In this document: positions 8,901-16,553 of the stretch, in pieces
Position numbering within the stretch: position 1 is the stretch's first letter
Layout of the letters: every line of letters begins with the position of its first letter
Source of the DNA: a virus
Strand: one strand, 5' to 3'
Length of the DNA: 52,900 nucleotides
Virus record (IMG/VR): IMGVR_UViG_3300025118_000020
Span: 1 to 52,900 of that record
Notes under the pieces: model-generated
Told to the model about the DNA's origin: nothing
Database searches by the model: none
What the model saw: only the letters and a program-made list of their open reading frames with translations
Program-made: the position numbers and the translations under genes

Positions 8901-9280
8901 GAACCATCATAAAGTCCCAGATTATACCCAGGAACTCCCGATGAACCATTGTTAGAAACATGCTCAGATCCAACAAGCCTTACAAAGGTGACAGGAGCAT
9001 TATTTCTCAAATAAGCTTGGGCTGCATACGATGCATACGTAGGGGACGTATAATTTCCATCCCTCCAAACGTCGCCGCCCCGTCCTCCAGGAATAGGTGT
9101 TCCAAAAGTTTCAGCAAATTCGGAAAACGATTGTACTTTAGTTGGGGTCATCGTTGGGCCTCTATCAGATCGGCCAACAACGAGAGGTCCGCGAACTGTT
9201 GTTTCATCCGCTAGGAAAGATCTGTCAATTTCTTCAACAAATACCCCAGGAGAAACAAATTGGAATTTTTTTTCGGACAT
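5975..9280 (-). CDS. gp18: Tail sheath protein gp18, enlarged
   Basis: An 1,101-residue contractile tail sheath subunit. The N-terminus (FVSPGVFVEEIDRS, then GPLVVGRSDRGP) and C-terminus (LTDYKLVLDRTTTTPELVD, then AKIFLKPARAIEFI) match the conserved sheath ends that interlock subunits and contact the tube. T4 gp18 has 659 residues; here about 440 extra residues lie mainly between residues 95 and 780, rich in Gly, Ser, Thr and Asn, and are probably surface domains on the outside of the tail. The ATG at 9280 follows AAAGGAG. It is followed by the tube gene and preceded by the gp15-like gene. A promoter candidate lies at 9318-9326. Confidence 0.95.
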   Translation of the reverse strand: MSEKKFQFVSPGVFVEEIDRSFLADETTVRGPLVVGRSDRGPTMTPTKVQSFSEFAETFGTPIPGGRGGDVWRDGNYTSPTYASYAAQAYLRNNAPVTFVRLVGSEHVSNNGSSGVPGYNLGLYDGSPNGGGGAQGLFVFDSGSLGEFASGSIILSASADHGSDFGQMTGSLDGGTFQITGTLGNALFTFDEASALVTTTVGLLGTTNVQGIAERVTASINSQTLGVTVTYAVNGLGPDEDQTVSIRRNAVGANTDVIVDNFESGSTLGFDGGSATETLVNGTLAAVWYFDAVSGAVDLVGTQYAGSGETSGAGILIGSVGDSNEIAFKAKITNNNGSTSVVSTTAFDFNPASNRFIRKVFNTNPTLANDDTNTATDAQIYWLGETFEGNLRSGDDEQGVLGAGKYYGVILPLADYTNTAGGGNFKKDSERASSGWVFHQDFGLASAFDPSVADLRLFRLVARAKDGWTAKNIKVSIRDLKYSNNEYDKWGTFSIEVRSVRDTDANKVVLERFEDISLNPNSADFIARVIGDQRVEWDEVSRRNRTYGFYENRSKYLYVEVTDAVRDGAINERALPTGFYGPPRYNTFFIQSGSANTFGNSAYTVVNTASVFVTGYDEIKGGLAGEFIRTTSSGAFSGTVQYPKINLRVTADDRTLSDARNAYFGLETRTLEGGRLFQESYLDLVRTQPISVSDLSDTSVYFTLDDLSASGPITANDKMVVAVYNSGSRVNGTSLTVNATTLNGINYTADLDGLTKLGYDKFTLPLFGGFDGFDVREREPLANRLMTGAVTEANNFVYNTYRRAIDMVQDAEGLDINLAAVPGLTKDLLTDRLIDNCEERGDVLAIIDLENGYTPRSERTTPFSEGDNLGDVTNTVNALKDRNINSSYGCAYYPWVLVRDTATTGQTLWVPPSVVALGVMGNSATQSELWFAPAGFNRGGLSEGDSGLAVVAVRERLSSKDRDDLYEHNVNPIATFPAEGIVIFGQKTLQVTRSALDRINVRRLLIFLKKEISFAASRILFDQNVEATWARFRGQVTPLLATVQARFGLTDYKLVLDRTTTTPELVDRNIMYAKIFLKPARAIEFIALDFIITSTGASFEE

Positions 9281-9317
9281 TATGAGGGTCTCCTTTCAAA
9301 AAACATTTTTGTCTTTG

Positions 9318-9326
9318 TAAATAGTT
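9318..9326 (-). promoter_or_regulatory. Late-promoter candidate before the sheath gene, AACTATTTA
   Basis: Minus-strand AACTATTTACAAAGAC, ending 37 bases before the sheath ATG. It is identical over 14 bases to the copy at 4190-4198 (AACTATTTACAAAG), beyond what shared core alone would give. Promoter function inferred. Confidence 0.55.
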
Positions 9327-9349
9327 GGAAGATTTCCAAAAAGAATTAA

Positions 9350-10207
9350 TTACTCTCGGTAAAAACCCTTCTTAATAAATTCGTTTATGTCGCCAACAAT
9401 GACGTGCTCGCGAGGAATCTTCACCTCAACAGCATTTTGTCTCCTTACAATCTTTGGCTGGTCTTGGTTTTTGTCATCGCCAATGATATATCCCAATACT
9501 CTTATTTGTACATTTGTCTGGAACTTTCTTTCATCTGCTGCCAAAGTTGAGAGATTATTACTACTTGCAAAGCTGGCCTCGATGAAAGCTTCATACTTAT
9601 GACCATCTTTATAAATGTTCACCAAGTTTATCCCCCCTGGGCGAGTTATAAATGGAGTTATCATTTCATTAATCTGTTGTTGATATTCGGCATACAGAAC
9701 GATATTGTAATTAACTTCAATATAGATGGGCAATGGAATAGTAATTGTTTCATACACAACTTTCCCCGGCTTTCTGGTTCTGTAGTTTTCATTCTTATAA
9801 ATTCTTTTCGAATCGGCATTCGAAAAGTTTGCTGTTTTTTCTTGATTTATTTCTCTCGCTATAGTGATTGAGCCGCCTTTACTATCCGACACTGGCGGGA
9901 TATTTGCATAGACCATCGCCTTGCGTGTTAGATCCTTTGTCATGGCAGTTCTTTCAATCGTAATTATGGGCTTAATCAACACACCATTCTCATCACGAAG
10001 GTTTTTATTATCCTTAATCTGAAAAGATCTTTCGGCAGAAGTCCAAATAACAGGAGCTTGTTTCCACCCCTCGTTGGTCGTGCAGAATATATTTAATTCT
10101 TTTATATATTCTGTAAGGGCCGTATCAATGGTCTCAACCGTGGAGGGTAAAAAGGTTTCTTCTCTAAGGGGTGCTAACCCCGGATTTTCATTTTTCTTAA
10201 GTGGCAT
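9350..10207 (-). CDS. Tail sheath stabiliser / tail completion protein, gp15-like
   Basis: A 285-residue protein. In T4, gp15 closes the end of the tail and joins it to the head. The second half carries a pattern seen in that family: a long strand (IPLPIYIEVNYNIVLYAEY), a helix (QQQINEMITPFITRPGG) and later strands (FQTNVQIRVLGYIIGDD). The gene sits between the gp14-position gene and the sheath gene, the T4 order 13-14-15-18. It overlaps the preceding gene by 11 bases; the ATG at 10207 follows AGGAAGGGA. The family assignment rests on order plus fold pattern, not on strong identity. Confidence 0.65.
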   Translation of the reverse strand: MPLKKNENPGLAPLREETFLPSTVETIDTALTEYIKELNIFCTTNEGWKQAPVIWTSAERSFQIKDNKNLRDENGVLIKPIITIERTAMTKDLTRKAMVYANIPPVSDSKGGSITIAREINQEKTANFSNADSKRIYKNENYRTRKPGKVVYETITIPLPIYIEVNYNIVLYAEYQQQINEMITPFITRPGGINLVNIYKDGHKYEAFIEASFASSNNLSTLAADERKFQTNVQIRVLGYIIGDDKNQDQPKIVRRQNAVEVKIPREHVIVGDINEFIKKGFYRE

Positions 10208-10685
10208 CGAACAGTCCCTTCCTCGCCTTCACACATTTAGCTGAAATCTCAATGCGATGATCGATTTGCCCAAATAGTTGTTTGGGCTCACTGAGTATCA
10301 CAATCTCATAATAAAGGCTACCATAAAGAACAAAGTCGCCCTCTCTAACAAATAGGTCCTGATCCTCTGTTAATCTACGTTTATGAAAATGAACAGTTAT
10401 TTCTGAATTTTTATCAGCACCATAGCTCGTATCGGTCGTTGTTTCTATCCCTCCCCACTCGACAAGAGCGTAAACTCTGATGGGTGGTAAGAATGTTTTT
10501 TTTATGGCCTCTCCATAAACATCATGATAATCAGTATGTTTTACACTTATCGGATAATAAAGAACCTGTTGACCAATAACTCGTTCGATTAACTCATCAT
10601 TAACCTGTTTAACAAGATTTCTTTCTTTCTCCCCCAGAAACATTGGAGGTGGGGGCTGAGGGGGCTGTGACCATTCGTTAGACAT
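10197..10685 (-). CDS. Neck / head-closure protein, gp14 position
   Basis: A 162-residue protein with a proline-rich start (PPQPPPP) followed by a helix (EKERNLVKQVNDELIERVIG) and a beta-rich body (QVLYYPISVKHT, IRVYALVEWGG, DFVLYGSLYYEIV). This layout fits small neck connector proteins that close the filled head and receive the tail. It lies between the gp13-position and gp15-like genes. The start at 10685 is 4 bases past the preceding stop, with a poor ribosome site, suggesting translational coupling. The function is inferred mostly from synteny. Confidence 0.55.
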   Translation of the reverse strand: MSNEWSQPPQPPPPMFLGEKERNLVKQVNDELIERVIGQQVLYYPISVKHTDYHDVYGEAIKKTFLPPIRVYALVEWGGIETTTDTSYGADKNSEITVHFHKRRLTEDQDLFVREGDFVLYGSLYYEIVILSEPKQLFGQIDHRIEISAKCVKARKGLFDAT

Positions 10686-10691
10686 CTCTCA

Positions 10692-11969
10692 TTACCCCAC
10701 AAAAATAGTTAATGGCACATTCTGTTGCGTCTTGTTTGCCGCTTCAAGCTTCGCGGCATCAATCTCTGCCAATCTAGCATAAGTTAGTTCATCAAGAACG
10801 GCTTTTAGTTCCTCTCTCAGCTTTTCCTGCTCATTTTGCGCTTGTGCCAAGAGATCGGCATGATTAAGAGTTACTGATTCGCCTGGAATGGGGACAGTCG
10901 TAAACTTCCCTCGAATTTGACCAAGCATCTCCTTACACAGGGCCAAGCAAAACCTTCGAATCCACTGTTTTCCTATGGAATTGATGTTGGCATAGGGAAT
11001 ATTCGCAAACGGAACAGTGTTCATGTTGTTCACACCCAAGGTTCCGTTATCTTTATCCGCATCTTGATCCCAGGGGTCTTCTGAGACCATAAATTCAAAC
11101 CAGATCTTTGTGGGACCAGCGTTTGTGACTTCTGGAAAAACTCTGAGTTTATTATTTCTCAGCTCATAAGAATATTGAGAAATCCTGGTGTATATCGAGT
11201 CGTCAAACGCCATTGCCTGCAGTTTATTTTGCCATGTGGGGACCAATTCGAATGTCGAATCGTCGCTCCACTGGCCATAATTATGGAGGTTTCCAACAAC
11301 ACTTAGGCCACCATAATATCCGAAAAATCTCCACATAACATACGGTGATTTATAATAAACTTTTTTAATAGAAACCTTTTTATTTCCCACGAGTCCGTAA
11401 TAAGAGCTTGACGTGTTGGTTGCTGCCGATGCACTAATAATCGACTGTAAATCATAATCCTGCACGCCACTTGTTGTGTCAAAGCTTGCAGAATAAACAG
11501 TTCGGTTTCCACCGATACCGGCTTCGGCTGCTGCTCCATCAGACACTCTTTTAGAATAAGCAAAAGTAAAGCGTGGAAGCTTGGTCGCAACCCCAACCGG
11601 ACCTGTTATTATTTCGCCGTCGTGGTCAAAGGTCCCAGTGGTTGCTCCAATAACATCAGAAAGAACATTTTTTGATTGATGAATATTAACAATGTACGAA
11701 TATTCTAAAACTGCCTCTTCATAAGCAGCATAAACTTGATATTCAGTTATTTCAATATCTAAAACATCGCCGCCTAGCTTTTTATAAACATACGCAACTT
11801 GATCGACGGCGCCAGATACAAAGTCAGTTGAAGCCTGTGAGCCTGCAGGCCCCGTATAAACCCCAAAAGGCAGCGGACTGGTTACAGAATTTACGCTAGC
11901 ATAGGTTCCGGTTACCGGTAGTACGATTGCGCTTGTCTGGCTTACGGGTGTTAGTGTGGGAACGGCCAT
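10692..11969 (-). CDS. Neck protein, gp13 position
   Basis: A 425-residue structural protein, the first gene after the major capsid gene and the first of the neck-tail transcript. An Ala/Glu-rich helix near residues 75-95 (ITEYQVYAAYEEAVLEYSY) and a long charged C-terminal helix (about 365-410) bracket a beta-rich middle. The T4 neighbour here is gp13, a neck protein of 309 residues, so this one is larger. Start: ATG at 11969 with AAAGGAGG at good spacing. An overlapping ATG four bases upstream is out of frame and was not used. The neck role is inferred from gene order. Confidence 0.55.
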   Translation of the reverse strand: MAVPTLTPVSQTSAIVLPVTGTYASVNSVTSPLPFGVYTGPAGSQASTDFVSGAVDQVAYVYKKLGGDVLDIEITEYQVYAAYEEAVLEYSYIVNIHQSKNVLSDVIGATTGTFDHDGEIITGPVGVATKLPRFTFAYSKRVSDGAAAEAGIGGNRTVYSASFDTTSGVQDYDLQSIISASAATNTSSSYYGLVGNKKVSIKKVYYKSPYVMWRFFGYYGGLSVVGNLHNYGQWSDDSTFELVPTWQNKLQAMAFDDSIYTRISQYSYELRNNKLRVFPEVTNAGPTKIWFEFMVSEDPWDQDADKDNGTLGVNNMNTVPFANIPYANINSIGKQWIRRFCLALCKEMLGQIRGKFTTVPIPGESVTLNHADLLAQAQNEQEKLREELKAVLDELTYARLAEIDAAKLEAANKTQQNVPLTIFVG

Positions 11970-11994
11970 TCATGAGACCTCCTTTAATACATCC

Positions 11995-12003
11995 TAAATA
12001 GTT
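11995..12003 (-). promoter_or_regulatory. Late-promoter candidate after the gp23 terminator, AACTATTTA
   Basis: Minus-strand TTAACTATTTAGGATG, ending 25 bases before the ATG at 11969. It follows the terminator at 12019-12041 by 15 bases, so a new transcript for neck, sheath and tube genes would begin where the capsid transcript ends. Inferred from recurrence and placement. Confidence 0.6.
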
Positions 12004-12018
12004 AAGCACAAACAAAAA

Positions 12019-12041
12019 CCCCCACACCAAAGGTGTGGGGG
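12019..12041 (-). terminator. Strong Rho-independent terminator after the major capsid gene
   Basis: A perfect 10-bp GC-rich stem (CCCCCACACC / GGTGTGGGGG) with a 3-base loop. On the minus strand it runs straight into TTTTTGTTTG. It starts 24 bases after the gp23 stop codon. A strong stop here isolates the abundant capsid message from the downstream neck genes. Confidence 0.9.
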
Positions 12042-12065
12042 CTCTTTTTAAACTACCAGACTATT

Positions 12066-13775
12066 CTAGCCAAGGAAGTCCTTGATAATAACCAAACCAT
12101 AAGCATCCGGTCGAACCATCTGCTTGGCATACCTGGTCATCACGCCCTTACGGGGCACGAAGTCCTCGACACCAAAGATAGTCGGGGTTACTTGGAGAGG
12201 TACATACGGAGCATAAACATAGCCACTCTCAAGGAATGAACTACCCTTACGACCCACAAGAATAACATTACGTAGGAAGTATGGATCAACATACACATCC
12301 CACTTCTTGCTAATGGCGCCAATCTTCATGGCACCAGCCTGACCCACTTCCGCGTCTGCAGTTACAGAAGCTCGGAAGCCAGCGGTGAATTCAAGAATGT
12401 TAGCAGCCTCTGGGCTACAAACAATGAAATTCGCTCCGCCGCGCAGTGTCTTCACATGGATACGGGCCGACACATCATTAATTGTTTCAATGAGAGTCTC
12501 GTACCACTCAGAGACAGTACCGGTAAAGTCTGCACCGAGAAGATTCTCGTTGGCAAGAATACTAATATCATTGCCTGTGCCTCGATCTACGAAACGACCA
12601 GGGCGTCGAGACCAGAACAGAGTAGCATCACCAAGAGGATCTGCTCCCTCTACAAGGTCATTGAGGATCTCGCGGTCGATTTCAAGAGCAATCTGCTCTG
12701 AAAGGATACTTGTAAGCTCAACCTCAGCATCCATATTATGATATGCATTGAGATCTTGCGCAAGTTCCGGAGTCCACTTAGCCTTGAGCTTCTTGGTAAC
12801 CGCGGTGACAGCCACACTATCGACCTTGATGTCGATTTCTGGCATAACGTCAGTGCTGGTGTTATTGAATGAACCCGGAGTAACATCATTCGAGCCTTCA
12901 AGCCCCCAGGGATCCGCACCAACAACAGAACCAAGACCAGATTGCTGGAAGTTGTCTGCTCGGTTATACGATGCAGTAAAGTTTGCACCAGCAACTGTTC
13001 CAATGGCACCTTGATCATGCGTGAGGGTTACAGTTACGGTGGTGCCATCCGTCGAAGTTAGACGACGAACAACAGAATCACCCGCAGCCAAGGTTGTCAC
13101 TGTTAAGCTTACAAGCTCGTCCGCATTAAAGTTAGGAAGAAGTGCTTGCGCAAAAGTAAACTGTGCAACCGTATCTGAGTCATCACCCGCAAGAAGATCC
13201 GGGTCAAAACGGATAAGTCGTCGTTGAGCATCAGTAAGTGCATCAATACGAGTGGAGGCGAGTGAAGCAGTAAGCCCCGTCACCGCACTGCCGGTTGGAG
13301 ACGCATAACCGGACTGGAGGTTGTAGAACCCACCGCCATTCTCAGTTACATCTGTCACACCACCAGCGATCTGACTACCGATTGCCCCTCCACCGTAAAG
13401 TGATTGAGCATCGTTACCGGTAATTCCAGCACGCGTATGAGTATAAGTAAAGTCCAGGAAGAAGATAAGTCCACTTGGTAGACTCATCGGCTGCACTGAG
13501 ACCAGTTGGTTGGCAATTAGCCCACCAAAGACACGACGAACGATGGGGAACGCAACAGCTGCGAAACCCTCAACATCGCCACCAGCCATCGAGGAAGCTT
13601 CGCGGAGAAGCTCCTTGGCTTGGTTTTCGAGAAGAACGGCCATGCCGCTCTTCGCTTGATCGCTATCGAGACCCTCAAGAAGGCCTGTCTTCTCCCACTT
13701 GGAGAGGAGAGCATCACCCTCGTTTTGAAGATTACGATTAACGATGCCTTCTGTTAATTTTTGTAACACTGACAT
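12066..13775 (-). CDS. gp23: Major capsid protein gp23
   Basis: A 569-residue T4-type major capsid precursor (T4 gp23 is 521). Diagnostic stretches are LLENQAKELLREAS (about 48-61), IVRRVFGGLIANQLVSVQ and PMSLPSGLIFFLDFTYTHTR. Next come TPELAQDLNAYHNMDAEVEL, SEQIALEIDREIL and a C-terminal YAKQMVRPDAYGLV. By analogy with T4, the prohead protease encoded upstream should remove an N-terminal piece ending near the GGDVEGF region, but the cut site cannot be fixed from sequence. The ATG at 13775 follows TAGGAGG. The gene comes directly after the scaffold and ends at a strong terminator. Confidence 0.96.
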   Translation of the reverse strand: MSVLQKLTEGIVNRNLQNEGDALLSKWEKTGLLEGLDSDQAKSGMAVLLENQAKELLREASSMAGGDVEGFAAVAFPIVRRVFGGLIANQLVSVQPMSLPSGLIFFLDFTYTHTRAGITGNDAQSLYGGGAIGSQIAGGVTDVTENGGGFYNLQSGYASPTGSAVTGLTASLASTRIDALTDAQRRLIRFDPDLLAGDDSDTVAQFTFAQALLPNFNADELVSLTVTTLAAGDSVVRRLTSTDGTTVTVTLTHDQGAIGTVAGANFTASYNRADNFQQSGLGSVVGADPWGLEGSNDVTPGSFNNTSTDVMPEIDIKVDSVAVTAVTKKLKAKWTPELAQDLNAYHNMDAEVELTSILSEQIALEIDREILNDLVEGADPLGDATLFWSRRPGRFVDRGTGNDISILANENLLGADFTGTVSEWYETLIETINDVSARIHVKTLRGGANFIVCSPEAANILEFTAGFRASVTADAEVGQAGAMKIGAISKKWDVYVDPYFLRNVILVGRKGSSFLESGYVYAPYVPLQVTPTIFGVEDFVPRKGVMTRYAKQMVRPDAYGLVIIKDFLG

Positions 13776-13790
13776 TTTTTTTAAATCCTC

Positions 13791-14771
13791 CTATGATTTT
13801 TTGATTCCAGCTAAACGCTGCATCCGTGTTAAGACGTGATCAGACTGTTGTCTTTCTTCACGTCGACCAGAAAAGACCATAGTTGATTTTTTGGAGACAA
13901 CTTCGTTCAGCGATTCTGGCTTCTCTCTCTGGGAGATCGCGCCTTCCACTGCACTTTGAAGGGCTTCATAGATCATCTGTGCCTTCTCAATCGTTTGTGC
14001 TTTAGAAATCGTTTCGACAATTTTAGATTTTTGTCGCTCATTCAAGGAGGGGTTCTCTAAGACACGGTTAGTATATAAAAGCCTCGCGTTGGAGACCGAT
14101 ACTTCATCAAGTTTATCCTTAAGTTGAAGGATAATTTTTCTAAATTTTTGATTTTGTTTATTTAGTTTATGTAAATTTTCTTTAAGATTCTTTTTTTCTT
14201 TATTGGCTTCCGCAATATCCCTTTGAACCTGCTGCACGAGCTGCTCTTGCTCAAGGTTAGGACCGGGAATTCCACTAGAATAGCCCGAAGATAAAGCATT
14301 ATATTCAAAGGTTAATTCTTCGGCTAGTTCTTTTAGCTCGCCCTCATCAAGATCGACATCTTCGTCTTCTTCTTCGTCGTCGTCTTTATCTTTTGTTTTT
14401 TCCTCTCGAAGCTCGACTTCATCATCAATTTCTCCCGCAAGCTCATCGCGGTCAGATAGTTCGCCCACCTCGGGCTCTTCTTCGCCAGCCTGTTTCATAA
14501 GATTGACAAGATCTACTGTGATGACTTCATCATCTTCGGGGCACCCGCACAGTTCTTCACCACCAGCTGCCGCCAGAGGGATACTATCAAGTACGGCCTC
14601 CTCCTCTTCGGGCTCTTCTAATCCCAAGAGATCATCCTGTTCTAAGAGGGTGTTAACCGCTTCCTTGATATCTTGTGAATACTTTTCCAAGATTTCTTGT
14701 TCGGCGTTTTTTATTGCCGCCTCTTTAAGGGCCGTGGCGTCGACAATAGCTTGATCAAGCATGGAACTCAT
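13791..14771 (-). CDS. gp22: Prohead core scaffold protein, gp22-like
   Basis: A 326-residue, highly charged, helical protein between protease/bS21 and major capsid genes, exactly where T4 places its main scaffold gp22. N-terminal helices (LKEAAIKNAEQEILEKYSQD) are followed by a very acidic middle (EEKTKDKDDDEEEDEDVDLD, about 125-144). A long coiled coil (about 180-235) and a basic C-terminus complete it. Scaffold proteins of this type fill the prohead and are degraded by gp21. The ATG at 14771 follows AGGAG; an alternative ATG three codons later has no better site. A promoter candidate and an inverted repeat lie just upstream. Confidence 0.85.
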   Translation of the reverse strand: MSSMLDQAIVDATALKEAAIKNAEQEILEKYSQDIKEAVNTLLEQDDLLGLEEPEEEEAVLDSIPLAAAGGEELCGCPEDDEVITVDLVNLMKQAGEEEPEVGELSDRDELAGEIDDEVELREEKTKDKDDDEEEDEDVDLDEGELKELAEELTFEYNALSSGYSSGIPGPNLEQEQLVQQVQRDIAEANKEKKNLKENLHKLNKQNQKFRKIILQLKDKLDEVSVSNARLLYTNRVLENPSLNERQKSKIVETISKAQTIEKAQMIYEALQSAVEGAISQREKPESLNEVVSKKSTMVFSGRREERQQSDHVLTRMQRLAGIKKS

Positions 14772-14796
14772 TTAAAATACTCCTGTTGCATACAAT

Positions 14797-14812
14797 ATTT
14801 ATCAAGATAAAT
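14797..14812 (-). repeat. Inverted repeat overlapping the scaffold promoter candidate
   Basis: The arms ATTTATC and GATAAAT are perfect inverted copies with a 2-base spacer. The dyad overlaps the end of the CTATTTA element at 14808-14816, so a bound protein or an RNA hairpin could affect initiation of the scaffold-capsid message. No such dyad is seen at the other promoter candidates. Confidence 0.4.
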
Positions 14813-14816
14813 AGTA
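14808..14816 (-). promoter_or_regulatory. Late-promoter candidate before scaffold and capsid genes, TACTATTTA
   Basis: Minus-strand TTACTATTTATCTTG, ending 36 bases before the scaffold ATG in the 71-base gap after the gene at 14843-15265. It keeps the CTATTTA core and would drive gp22-gp23 up to the terminator at 12019-12041. Inferred. Confidence 0.5.
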
Positions 14817-14842
14817 ATAGTTGCTCACAACGGAAAAATATT

Positions 14843-15265
14843 TTATCCAACGCCCAAGGAACCAGACCAGTTGTCAAACCCAAGGGATGCAGTAGAGATT
14901 GCCGTCAGGCCCGCAATGATAGAAGCGGACGATTGATTGCCGGTATCACACAACAAAAACACACTTTGAATTCTCCACTCGCCAGTATACGATTCGCCGT
15001 TCGCTAAGGTAAAGAAGTTTTGACTTCCCGGCACCGAACCCGATGTACCCTGCGACGAAAACCCTACCCTGAACGTACGGTCATCTGAGCCAGTTGGAAC
15101 AATATTTCTAACCGTTACAAATTTTGATATTCTCGGAAAAGAAATTTCTTGTGGTGCCGAGCCCAGAGCCGGAACTGTTAAAGATGCAGTCGCATACGGG
15201 ATTGCACTCATTTGGTACTGACCAACACTAGCCATCCCTGCTTTGTAAACTAAATAATTTGGCAT
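14843..15265 (-). CDS. Small beta-rich virion protein, possible capsid decoration
   Basis: A 140-residue protein rich in Ser, Thr, Gly and Ala with alternating strands (ASLTVPALG, KFVTVRNIVP, RTFRVGFSS, GEWRIQSVFLLC), suggesting a compact beta-sandwich. No motif identifies it. It is encoded among the head genes between bS21 and the scaffold. The ATG at 15265 follows AAAGGAGAT. A head-surface decoration or fibre protein is the most likely role given fold pattern and place, but this is inference. Confidence 0.5.
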   Translation of the reverse strand: MPNYLVYKAGMASVGQYQMSAIPYATASLTVPALGSAPQEISFPRISKFVTVRNIVPTGSDDRTFRVGFSSQGTSGSVPGSQNFFTLANGESYTGEWRIQSVFLLCDTGNQSSASIIAGLTAISTASLGFDNWSGSLGVG

Positions 15266-15268
15266 TGT

Positions 15269-15535
15269 CTATCTCCTTTTCCTTCTCCTTTTGGGTTTTG
15301 GTTTATATAAATTACTTTCTTCTTCTTTTCTCGCCTGATTTTCTCGCTCGATGACCCTCTTTCTCATTCTGTTTCTTCTGTTTCTGACCACCGAGGGCTT
15401 TTCATAATATTTTCCTTTAATCAAGTTTTCAAGAACACCAGATTTTTTTACTTTTTTGCTGAAACGACGAATCGCCCTATCGATTGAATCTCCCCTTCTG
15501 ACATAAATTTCAACATTAATTGGTTTTCCTGCCAT
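15269..15535 (-). CDS. rpsU: Ribosomal protein bS21 (phage-encoded)
   Basis: An 88-residue homologue of small-subunit protein bS21, which sits near the 3' end of 16S rRNA and aids initiation. The core matches the E. coli protein segment by segment: RRGDSIDRAIRRFSKKVKKS against the bacterial FDVALRRFKRSCEKAG pattern, then GVLENL, and YYEKPSVVRNRR against FYEKPTTERKR. The C-terminus is an extra basic tail ending KPKPKRRRKRR; E. coli bS21 has 71 residues. I start at the ATG at 15535 (MAGKPINVEIYV) because TAGGAAG precedes it; the reading from 15562 runs into the previous gene. It lies between prohead genes, so it is probably made late. Confidence 0.9.
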   Translation of the reverse strand: MAGKPINVEIYVRRGDSIDRAIRRFSKKVKKSGVLENLIKGKYYEKPSVVRNRRNRMRKRVIERENQARKEEESNLYKPKPKRRRKRR

Positions 15536-15543
15536 CGTACTTC

Positions 15544-15954
15544 CTAAATTAGATTCTTCCACTTTGAAGAAAACAGTGAACTAATATCAACGCCTGGATC
15601 TTCTGGCGCATACATCTCCAAGGGAGAAGTGGCCCCGGGAGCACCTTGAGAGCCCCCCTTTCTTAGGGGTTCTGTTCCCTCAAAAAGATTAACGCCATTA
15701 TAGTTTTCATTTCCAATGGCATTTAACATTTTCTTTTTTGTTTCTCTGATTTTTTCTTTATAGTTGTCCTTTCTTTCTTGCTGCTCAACAATTAAATTTT
15801 CGTCTACGGGTCGCGTGCGTTGAATTTCAACAGTACCCGTTCCTTTGAGCACTTCTGAAATTAAATTCGAAAGAATCCCTTCTTCAAAGACGACTTCTTT
15901 AATACACTCTTTGATGAGGGGCTTTAACATCTTTTTTAATTCACTTGTTTTCAT
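15544..15954 (-). CDS. Small helical head-region protein
   Basis: A 136-residue protein of unknown function. The N-terminal 40 residues form an amphipathic helix (MKTSELKKMLKPLIKECIKE), then comes a basic/acidic helix (YKEKIRETKKKMLNAIGNEN) and a short C-terminus with LFSSKWKNLI. Its ATG overlaps the protease stop as ATGA, so it is translationally coupled to the prohead protease. The N-terminal helix resembles those of the proteins at 21915-22325 and 27551-27706. A prohead core or internal head protein is possible; no family is recognised. Confidence 0.6.
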   Translation of the reverse strand: MKTSELKKMLKPLIKECIKEVVFEEGILSNLISEVLKGTGTVEIQRTRPVDENLIVEQQERKDNYKEKIRETKKKMLNAIGNENYNGVNLFEGTEPLRKGGSQGAPGATSPLEMYAPEDPGVDISSLFSSKWKNLI

Positions 15955-16553
15955 TTTTTAATAATATCATCCAAAAGATTATTAATTTTGTCTTGCTTCG
16001 AGAAAACTTCCTTGTGTTCCTTCAACATGAAAGCGTCGGGAGTGGAAGGCTCTGACACCATATCAAAACAAATAAGCTGTAAATCGGGCTCAACGATGGT
16101 ACGCCCCTGTTGGTTTTTCACAGACCCGAGCGCCCTCGAAGAAATACCCATCTTAACGCCAGCCCCAACAAGAGACTTAAGAATATCACCAGCCGGTGTT
16201 GGCAAGATCTCAATTTTACCCATCACGTTGTTCCCATCCCACCAGATTTCAGTTACGAGGTGGGAAACATTTTGGAGATTAACAACAGAACTATCCGGGT
16301 GATCTAATTCGCCCATTGCCCTGCGATCATTCACGGTACCTTGATACTTCTCGATCTCTCGTCTGAGGATGTCTACTGGATATTCCCTACCATTTCCGTT
16401 CTGGCGGTCTGCTTCTTGAAGCTTCCCGGTAAGAATAACTATATTGCCATCGCGAACTCTTTTCTTCTCGTCCTCGGTTAAAAAGTCTTGACACTCCCCT
16501 CCCTCGCAAAGTTCAAAGTATTCTCGAATAAGATATTTATTTGTATCTGCCAT
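15951..16553 (-). CDS. gp21: Prohead core protease gp21
   Basis: A 200-residue serine protease of the T4 gp21 type that cleaves the scaffold and capsid proteins during head maturation. The pattern is complete: a first strand VILTGKLQEADRQNGNGREY (38-57), the catalytic histidine in GELDHP (His85) and the catalytic serine in MGISSRALG (Ser138 or Ser139). C-terminal DMVSEPSTPDAFM follows. Length is near T4 gp21 (212). The ATG at 16553 follows TTGGAG and is preceded by a structured 78-base spacer. It is coupled by ATGA to the next gene. Confidence 0.93.
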   Translation of the reverse strand: MADTNKYLIREYFELCEGGECQDFLTEDEKKRVRDGNIVILTGKLQEADRQNGNGREYPVDILRREIEKYQGTVNDRRAMGELDHPDSSVVNLQNVSHLVTEIWWDGNNVMGKIEILPTPAGDILKSLVGAGVKMGISSRALGSVKNQQGRTIVEPDLQLICFDMVSEPSTPDAFMLKEHKEVFSKQDKINNLLDDIIKK

